DNA from: Oceanimonas smirnovii ATCC BAA-899
GTDB taxonomy: Bacteria > Pseudomonadota > Gammaproteobacteria > Enterobacterales > Aeromonadaceae
Length of the DNA stretch: 64,000 bases
Direction of reading: 5' to 3'
NCBI RefSeq assembly: GCF_000381965.1
Contig: NZ_KB908457.1
Span: forward strand, 1 to 64,000
Shown piece by piece: positions 59,330-64,000 of this stretch (its first letter is position 1; every line of letters starts with the position of its first letter). The position numbers and the translations under genes are program-made. Under the pieces are notes generated by a model, which had not been told where the DNA came from, made no database searches, and saw only the letters and a list, made by a program, of their open reading frames with translations.

Positions 59330-61045
59330 ATGAACAGTCGTACGGGAGAAATGGCGCATATTGTGATGCGCGGATTTGATGCGTTTCACCGCTATTTTCT
59401 GGTGATCACACAAGGTGCAAAAAGCCGCTTTGAAGCTCAGGACTGGAGTGGCGTGCAACTGGCCTCACGCCGGCGCATCTGGCTGTATGATGAATATGTG
59501 AATAATACGGTGCGTGCCGTCCTCGACTATAACCGGGGTCCGCTGCGCCACCATGAGCTGAAAGCCCTCAAACAGTCTTTCAATGACTTGCTGATCGGCC
59601 ACCCTAATCCGGATATGGCCGAGTCTTTCTACAACTCGGTATACCGGCGATCTACCCGTCATCGCAGCATTCGTGCCGAAAATCTTTATATCCATCCCTT
59701 TGTGCCTCAGCCCGGCGAGCAGGATCTTTCATCATGCACCTGGCGCTATACCATGGCACCGGGAGAAATAGCGCATACCTTGCGAGCCTTGCTTGCCCGC
59801 CTGAAGCTGGACAGGCCTTTTATTCAGCTTGAACAGGGTCTGGCCCAGGCTGAACAAAAGCTGGCCGAACAAGGACTGGCAGACGCATCTCTTGAACTGA
59901 CCGTGATTAATACTCTGTTTTACCGCAACAAGGGAGCTTATCTGATTGGCCGCCTGGAGCGGCCTGAAGGGCCTTTGCCTTTTATTATTCCGCTGATACA
60001 TGGTGACGGCGGCCTGCTCCTGGATACCCTGCTGCTCAGTCATGATGATGCGTCCATTCTGTTTGGATTTGCCCGGGCCTACTTTATGGTCTGGTGCCCC
60101 GGACCTTCACTGCTGGTACAGTTTCTGCGCCCTCTGCTGCCCAATAAGTCCGACTATGAAATTTACAACGCCATCGGCTGGCAGAAGCACGGAAAAACCA
60201 TTTTCTACCGGGACTTTCTGCAGCACCTGCAGCATTCAAAAGATAACTTTGTCCCTGCCAGAGGTATAAAAGGCATGGTGATGTGCGTCTTTACCCTGCC
60301 CTCCTTTGACGTGGTATTCAAAATCATTAAAGATCACTTCACACCACCCAAAACCGTAGATCGTGATACTGTCAAGGCAAAATACCGGCTGGTAAAACAG
60401 CATGACAGAGTGGGCCGAATGGCCGACACCATGGAGTTTACCAACTTTGAATTGCCCCTTAACCGCATCAGCCCCGAGCTGCTTGATGAGCTGCAAAGGG
60501 AGGTCCCTTCGTTATTAACCATTAAAGATGACCGGTTAATCATTCATCATCTGTATACCGAGCGGCGCATGACGCCTCTTAACCTCTATCTGGATCAGGC
60601 GGAAGGAGAGCAACTGAGTGATGCGCTTGAAGAATACGCCAATGCACTCAAGCAGCTGGCAGCGGCCAATATCTTTCCCGGTGACATGCTGTTCAAGAAC
60701 TTTGGTGTTACCCGTCATGGCCGGGTAATTTTCTATGACTATGATGAAATCGCCTATATGACAGAATGTCATTTTCGCGACATTCCCAGAACCGACCATC
60801 TTCAGGATCAGCTCAGTCCTGAGCCCTGGTACTCGGTAGGACCCAGTGATGTATTCCCGGAGGAGTTTAAAACCTTTCTGCTCTATAACCCCCGTATTCG
60901 TGCTGCCTTTAACGAACAGCATATGGAGTTATTCAGCGCACAGTACTGGCGACAGTTGCAACGCAACATTGAGCAGGGACGAGTAGCAGATATATTTCCT
61001 TACCGCCGGCGGCAGCGGTTTAAATATAAGGATGGTGAGGAGTGA
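59330..61045 (+). CDS. aceK: Isocitrate dehydrogenase kinase/phosphatase
   Basis: Phosphorylates and inactivates Icd to push carbon into the glyoxylate bypass, and reverses it. It has 571 residues (E. coli 578). The regulatory domain is N-terminal. The C-terminal kinase-like domain includes GIKGMVMCVFTLPSFDVVFK (ATP loop) and GDMLFKNFGVTRHGRVIFYD (catalytic loop). The ATG at 59330 has GAGGAG upstream. No aceB or aceA lies beside it, unlike the E. coli aceBAK operon. The last codons lie in a hairpin repeat. Confidence 0.96.
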   Translation: MNSRTGEMAHIVMRGFDAFHRYFLVITQGAKSRFEAQDWSGVQLASRRRIWLYDEYVNNTVRAVLDYNRGPLRHHELKALKQSFNDLLIGHPNPDMAESFYNSVYRRSTRHRSIRAENLYIHPFVPQPGEQDLSSCTWRYTMAPGEIAHTLRALLARLKLDRPFIQLEQGLAQAEQKLAEQGLADASLELTVINTLFYRNKGAYLIGRLERPEGPLPFIIPLIHGDGGLLLDTLLLSHDDASILFGFARAYFMVWCPGPSLLVQFLRPLLPNKSDYEIYNAIGWQKHGKTIFYRDFLQHLQHSKDNFVPARGIKGMVMCVFTLPSFDVVFKIIKDHFTPPKTVDRDTVKAKYRLVKQHDRVGRMADTMEFTNFELPLNRISPELLDELQREVPSLLTIKDDRLIIHHLYTERRMTPLNLYLDQAEGEQLSDALEEYANALKQLAAANIFPGDMLFKNFGVTRHGRVIFYDYDEIAYMTECHFRDIPRTDHLQDQLSPEPWYSVGPSDVFPEEFKTFLLYNPRIRAAFNEQHMELFSAQYWRQLQRNIEQGRVADIFPYRRRQRFKYKDGEE

Positions 61046-61065
61046 GGTGATCTCCTCACTCCTCA
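61036..61065. repeat. Hairpin overlapping the aceK stop
   Basis: The stem TGAGGAGTGAGG (61036-61047) and CCTCACTCCTCA (61054-61065) has a six-base loop. The aceK stop (TGA, 61043-61045) is inside the left arm. It may serve as terminator for aceK and rraA, and it resembles the G-rich repeat at 50905. Confidence 0.65.
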
Positions 61066-61073
61066 CACAAACA

Positions 61074-61565
61074 TCAAAGCTGTGGATGGCCCAGGGGTTC
61101 GCGGGAAATCAGAACACCGTTAAGATCGGAGTAAACGTAGTCACCCGGCTGAATGGTGACACCTGCAAAAGTGACCGGCACGTCTACCACACCTTCGCCG
61201 CGCTTCTCGGAGCGGACAGGGCAGGCCGCCAGCGCCTTGATCCCCAGAGAAAGTCCCCCAAGCGTGCCGGCATCGCGAATGGCACCATGAATAACAATGC
61301 CTTCCCAGCCATTTTCCAGCGCTTTTTCAGCCAGCATATCGCCCATCAACGCGCAACGCAGCAGGCCGCCACCGTCCACGACCAATACCTTACCGGTCCC
61401 GGGCTGAGCAACCAGCTCCCTGACCCGGGAGTTGTCTTCATAGCAACGTACCGTGACCGCCTGCCCCCAGAACAGCGGACTGGCACCAAAATCGCGGAAG
61501 ATGGGATCCAACACTTTTACTTTATCTGCATGTTCATCACACAGATCCGGCAACAAATCGAGCAT
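61074..61565 (-). CDS. rraA: RraA-family protein (RNase E inhibitor or HMG aldolase type)
   Basis: A 163-residue member of the RraA fold. It has LCDEHADKVKVLDPIFRDFG at the N-terminus, KVLVVDGGGLLRCALMGDML, and the later GVTIQPGDYVYSDLNGVLIS. Two functions exist in the family: inhibition of RNase E (E. coli RraA) and 4-hydroxy-4-methyl-2-oxoglutarate/oxaloacetate cleavage. The overall resemblance is to the Pseudomonas-type regulator. The sequence does not decide between the two roles. It is convergent with aceK. Confidence 0.88.
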   Translation of the reverse strand: MLDLLPDLCDEHADKVKVLDPIFRDFGASPLFWGQAVTVRCYEDNSRVRELVAQPGTGKVLVVDGGGLLRCALMGDMLAEKALENGWEGIVIHGAIRDAGTLGGLSLGIKALAACPVRSEKRGEGVVDVPVTFAGVTIQPGDYVYSDLNGVLISREPLGHPQL

Positions 61566-61969
61566 GTGTCCTCCGTTATCAATACAGGCTCAGACCTGAG
61601 CCCCGGGCTGCAGAGTGTAACAGTTCGCTAAAAAAACAGCAGTTTTGTTAAATTGATGCTTGACCTGGATCAAACCAGGCCATAAAACAATTTAACAATA
61701 TCCGCCGCAAACTGTTGTTATGCCCCTGTTAACTGTTAAAATAACATCAAACTATTAAAAGGACCTCTGTTCTTCCCGTTTTCTAATCTGTTGGGTATGA
61801 CGCAGCAACTGCATGGGATGCATATAAAAAATAATAACTGCACTGTGGTCCAGGCGGGCCGTTTTCGCTTGATATCGTAAGTTTGTTACACAAAAAACGG
61901 ACAACTCAGCCTTCGCTGCTATCACAGTGCCGATGACAGTATTTTTACATTCAGAGAACAGGTAAGCTC
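61566..61969 (+). promoter_or_regulatory. arcA upstream regulatory region with FNR-like site
   Basis: 404 bases without a gene. TTGACCTGGATCAA (61660-61673) fits the FNR consensus TTGAT-N4-ATCAA with one mismatch. GTTAACTGTTAA (61728-61739) and neighbouring TTAA-containing repeats resemble direct-repeat ArcA boxes. A third run of A/T-rich repeats lies at about 61742-61760. E. coli arcA is activated by FNR, so this is in keeping. The start of transcription is not clear. Confidence 0.5.
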
Positions 61970-62686
61970 ATGCAGACTCCACACATTCTTATCGTTGAAG
62001 ACGAACTGGTCACCCGCAATACCCTTAAAGGCATTTTTGAGGCAGAAGGCTACGCTGTACTGGAAGCCACCGATGGCGAAGAGATGTACAAAGCCCTGTC
62101 CAGCCATAAGGTGAACCTGGTCATTATGGACATCAACCTGCCCGGCAAGAACGGTCTGCTGCTGGCCCGTGAGCTTCGCGAGCAACACAATCTGGCGCTG
62201 ATGTTCCTCACTGGTCGTGATAACGAAGTCGACAAGATCCTGGGCCTTGAAATCGGCGCCGACGACTACATTACCAAGCCCTTTAACCCTCGCGAGCTGA
62301 CCATTCGTGCCCGTAATCTGCTGGGTCGTACCATGCAGGCTCCCGATGCTCAGGAAGATGACAAGCAGGTAGAAGCCTATCGCTTCAACGGCTGGACTCT
62401 GGACATCAACAGCCGTGCATTACTCAGCCCCAACGGTGAAGTGTTCAAGCTGCCGCGCAGTGAATTTCGTGCCATGGTGCATTTCTGTGAGCATCCGGGC
62501 CAGATCCAGAGCCGTGCCGAGCTGCTGAAGAAAATGACCGGCCGTGAGCTCAAGCCTCACGATCGCACCGTGGACGTCACCATTCGCCGCATTCGCAAGC
62601 ATTTTGAGTCGGTGCCCGACACTCCTGAAATCATCGCCACTATTCACGGCGAAGGCTACCGTTTTTGCGGCGAGCTGGAAGGGTAA
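61970..62686 (+). CDS. arcA: Aerobic respiration control response regulator ArcA
   Basis: A 238-residue OmpR-type response regulator. The receiver domain has the phospho-acceptor Asp54 in [12 protein letters not shown], Asp11 in VEDE, and Lys in TKPF. The winged-helix DNA-binding domain (about 135-235) ends with the wing [12 protein letters not shown]. It is paired with sensor ArcB, which is not in this window, and represses aerobic metabolism under low oxygen. Confidence 0.97.
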   Translation: MQTPHILIVEDELVTRNTLKGIFEAEGYAVLEATDGEEMYKALSSHKVNLVIMDINLPGKNGLLLARELREQHNLALMFLTGRDNEVDKILGLEIGADDYITKPFNPRELTIRARNLLGRTMQAPDAQEDDKQVEAYRFNGWTLDINSRALLSPNGEVFKLPRSEFRAMVHFCEHPGQIQSRAELLKKMTGRELKPHDRTVDVTIRRIRKHFESVPDTPEIIATIHGEGYRFCGELEG

Positions 62687-62695
62687 ACGCCCGTC

Positions 62696-62743
62696 ATGCC
62701 GGGTCTTGATCCGGCATTCTGAATTCCGGCTCAGGGCCGGAAT
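62696..62743 (+). repeat. Two small hairpins after arcA
   Basis: ATGCCGG (62696-62702) pairs with CCGGCAT (62711-62717), and ATTCCGGC (62723-62730) with GCCGGAAT (62736-62743). No T-run follows either. The first resembles the ATGCCGGC hairpin after dapD (11977-11998). They may stabilise the arcA 3' end. Confidence 0.45.
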
Positions 62744-62766
62744 ATGAAAAGCCAGCCCACACACCG

Positions 62767-62800
62767 AAAAAAATACCGGCCAGATGGCCGGTATTTTTTT
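62767..62800. terminator. Strong bidirectional terminator between arcA and fbaA
   Basis: A perfect 15-base stem, AAAAAAATACCGGCC (62767-62781) and GGCCGGTATTTTTTT (62786-62800) with loop AGAT, provides T-runs on both strands for the convergent genes. Confidence 0.9.
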
Positions 62801-62812
62801 GCAGGTAAAGCC

Positions 62813-63892
62813 TTACAGCACGTTAACGGCATTCAGCTCACGGAACGCCTGCTCAAGGCGGGCGATCATGCTGAGCTGACCTTCACGCAGCCAGACACGG
62901 GGGTCGTAATACTTTTTGTTGGGCTTGTCGTCGCCGTCCGGATTGCCTATCTGCCCCTGCAAATAGGCTTCCTTTTCCTTGTAGTAATTCATCACGCCGG
63001 CCCAGGTGGCCCACTGAGTATCGGTGTCGATGTTCATCTTGATCACACCGTACTCGATGGATTCCTTAATCTCTTCCGCAGAAGAGCCGGAGCCGCCATG
63101 GAACACGAAGTTCAGAGACTTGGGTGCCAGGCCAAACTTTTCCGAGACGAACTTCTGGGAGTTATCCAGAATTTTCGGGGTCAGCTTGACGTTACCGGGC
63201 TTGTACACACCGTGCACGTTGCCAAAAGACGCGGCAATGGTGAACTTGTCACTGATGGCACTCAGCTTCTCATAGGCATAAGCCACGTCTTCCGGCTGGG
63301 TGTACAGCAAAGAGCTGTCCATGCCGGTATTATCAACGCCGTCTTCTTCACCACCGGTGCAGCCCAGCTCAATTTCCAGGGTCATGCCAATCTTGCTCAT
63401 ACGCGCCAGGTACTGAGCACAGATCTCGATATTTTCTTCCAGGCTCTCTTCAGAGAGATCAATCATATGAGAGCTGAACAGCGGCTTGCCGGTTTCGGCA
63501 AAGTGTTTTTCGCCGGCGTCAAGCAGGCCGTCAATCCAGGGCAGCAGTTTTTTGGCGGCGTGGTCAGTGTGCAGTATCACCGGCACACCATAGGCTTCAG
63601 CGACCGCATGCACATGACGGGCACCGGAAATGGCACCCAGAATGGCAGCCTGATGGCCTTCCATCTTAAGCCCCTTACCGGCGAAGTAGGCGGCACCGCC
63701 ATTGGAGAACTGCACAATCACCGGTGATTGAACCTTGGCTGCAGCTTCAATGACAGCGTTAACCGAATCGGTACCCACAACGTTAACCGCCGGCAGGGCA
63801 AATTTACCGGCCTTGGCGATTTCAAAAATCTTCTGCATGTCATCGCCGCTGACTACACCCGGCTTGACCACATCGGAAATCTTCTGAGACAT
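62813..63892 (-). CDS. fbaA: Fructose-bisphosphate aldolase, class II
   Basis: A zinc-dependent aldolase of glycolysis and gluconeogenesis. The 359-residue class IIA enzyme has the zinc His in ILHTDHAAKK, the LELGCTGGEEDGVDN region and the catalytic loop VFHGGSGSSAEEI. AGGAG lies 7 bases before the ATG. It follows pgk, whose end lies 60 bases upstream, in the usual pgk-fbaA order. Confidence 0.97.
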   Translation of the reverse strand: MSQKISDVVKPGVVSGDDMQKIFEIAKAGKFALPAVNVVGTDSVNAVIEAAAKVQSPVIVQFSNGGAAYFAGKGLKMEGHQAAILGAISGARHVHAVAEAYGVPVILHTDHAAKKLLPWIDGLLDAGEKHFAETGKPLFSSHMIDLSEESLEENIEICAQYLARMSKIGMTLEIELGCTGGEEDGVDNTGMDSSLLYTQPEDVAYAYEKLSAISDKFTIAASFGNVHGVYKPGNVKLTPKILDNSQKFVSEKFGLAPKSLNFVFHGGSGSSAEEIKESIEYGVIKMNIDTDTQWATWAGVMNYYKEKEAYLQGQIGNPDGDDKPNKKYYDPRVWLREGQLSMIARLEQAFRELNAVNVL

Positions 63893-63952
63893 TATCTTGC
63901 TCCTGTAAGCTTGCTTACGGCCGGAGTAACCAGCCGCAGTAGTAAATAAGAG

Positions 63953-64000
63953 TTAGCCCTGAGCACGTTGCTCCAGAATAGCCACCGCCGGCAGAGTCTT
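63953..64000 (-). CDS. pgk: Phosphoglycerate kinase, last 15 codons (runs off the right edge)
   Basis: On the minus strand the window edge opens in a frame reading KTLPAVAILEQRAQG and ends with TAA. This resembles the C-terminus of Pgk (E. coli ends KVLPAVAMLEERAKK), and pgk precedes fbaA in most gammaproteobacteria. Only 15 residues are present. Confidence 0.8.
   Translation of the reverse strand, partial: KTLPAVAILEQRAQG

Noticed and set aside
61032-61631. Plus-strand open frame across the aceK stop and rraA
   Set aside because: Antisense to rraA and begins inside aceK and its hairpin. No ribosome site.
62744-63727. Plus-strand open frame (327 codons) antisense to fbaA
   Set aside because: It starts before the arcA/fbaA terminator and follows fbaA in mirror frame. 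No protein motif.

Overview
The window looks like chromosomal DNA of a gammaproteobacterium, most plausibly an Aeromonadales marine or brackish lineage of the Oceanimonas/Zobellella kind. This is inferred from gene order and protein resemblance, not from a database search. Several blocks keep E. coli order: aat/bpt/infA with clpA-clpS-cspD; mltD-gloB-yafS-rnhA-dnaQ-tRNA-Asp; raiA-pheA; rpsB through accA; and rluE-nudJ-mnmA-hflD-purB. DapD is the long Pseudomonas-type form. Nearly every base belongs to a conserved housekeeping gene. Accessory DNA is limited to the start of an IS110-family element at the left edge and several small palindromic repeats between genes.

Layout. 1-430: first codons of an IS110 transposase, a doubtful small ORF and a palindromic repeat. 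431-8143: a SulP transporter, then the N-end-rule group (a small ribbon-helix-helix protein, Aat and Bpt, with ClpS and ClpA opposite them), IF-1, CspD and a VTT-domain membrane protein. 8254-17953: glnD, dapD, dbpA, a SLC13-type permease with a DUF3081-like partner, an S1-like RNA-binding protein and a patatin. 18010-27643: murein hydrolases (mltD, slt), glyoxalase II, RNase HI, the DNA polymerase III proofreading subunit, tRNA-Asp and smaller enzymes. 27811-34367: raiA, an enlarged pheA, tilS, and a diguanylate cyclase with a periplasmic propeller sensor. 34562-53527 (minus strand): the long translation / isoprenoid / lipid A / outer-membrane cluster rpsB-tsf-pyrH-frr-uppS-cdsA-dxr-rseP-bamA-skp-lpxD-fabZ-lpxA-lpxB-rnhB-dnaE-accA. 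53811-61045 (plus): map, rluE, nudJ, mnmA, hflD, purB, aceK. 61074-64000: rraA, arcA, fbaA and the last codons of pgk.

How the genes work together. Aat and Bpt add leucine to protein N-termini, and ClpS passes such proteins to ClpA(P), so both halves of the bacterial N-end rule sit within 5 kb. The rpsB-accA cluster joins protein synthesis to undecaprenyl and phospholipid synthesis (UppS, Dxr, CdsA), lipid A synthesis (LpxA/B/D), fatty-acid elongation (FabZ, AccA) and outer-membrane protein assembly (Skp, BamA, RseP).

Most unusual observation. PheA is about 625 residues instead of about 390. Its extra C-terminal domain aligns by eye along its whole length with class I DAHP synthase but has lost the recognisable active-site motifs, which suggests a pseudoenzyme domain fused to the phenylalanine branch enzyme. 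Other points worth a second look are a family of C/G-rich palindromic repeats that sit on the stop codons of several genes (nudJ, tilS, aceK), a 21-bp-arm perfect palindrome upstream of accA, a 117-bp inverted-repeat element after map, a lysine-rich insert between the two RCK_C domains of the permease, and a slippage-prone hexanucleotide repeat in raiA. I found no CRISPR array, prophage or obvious defence island.
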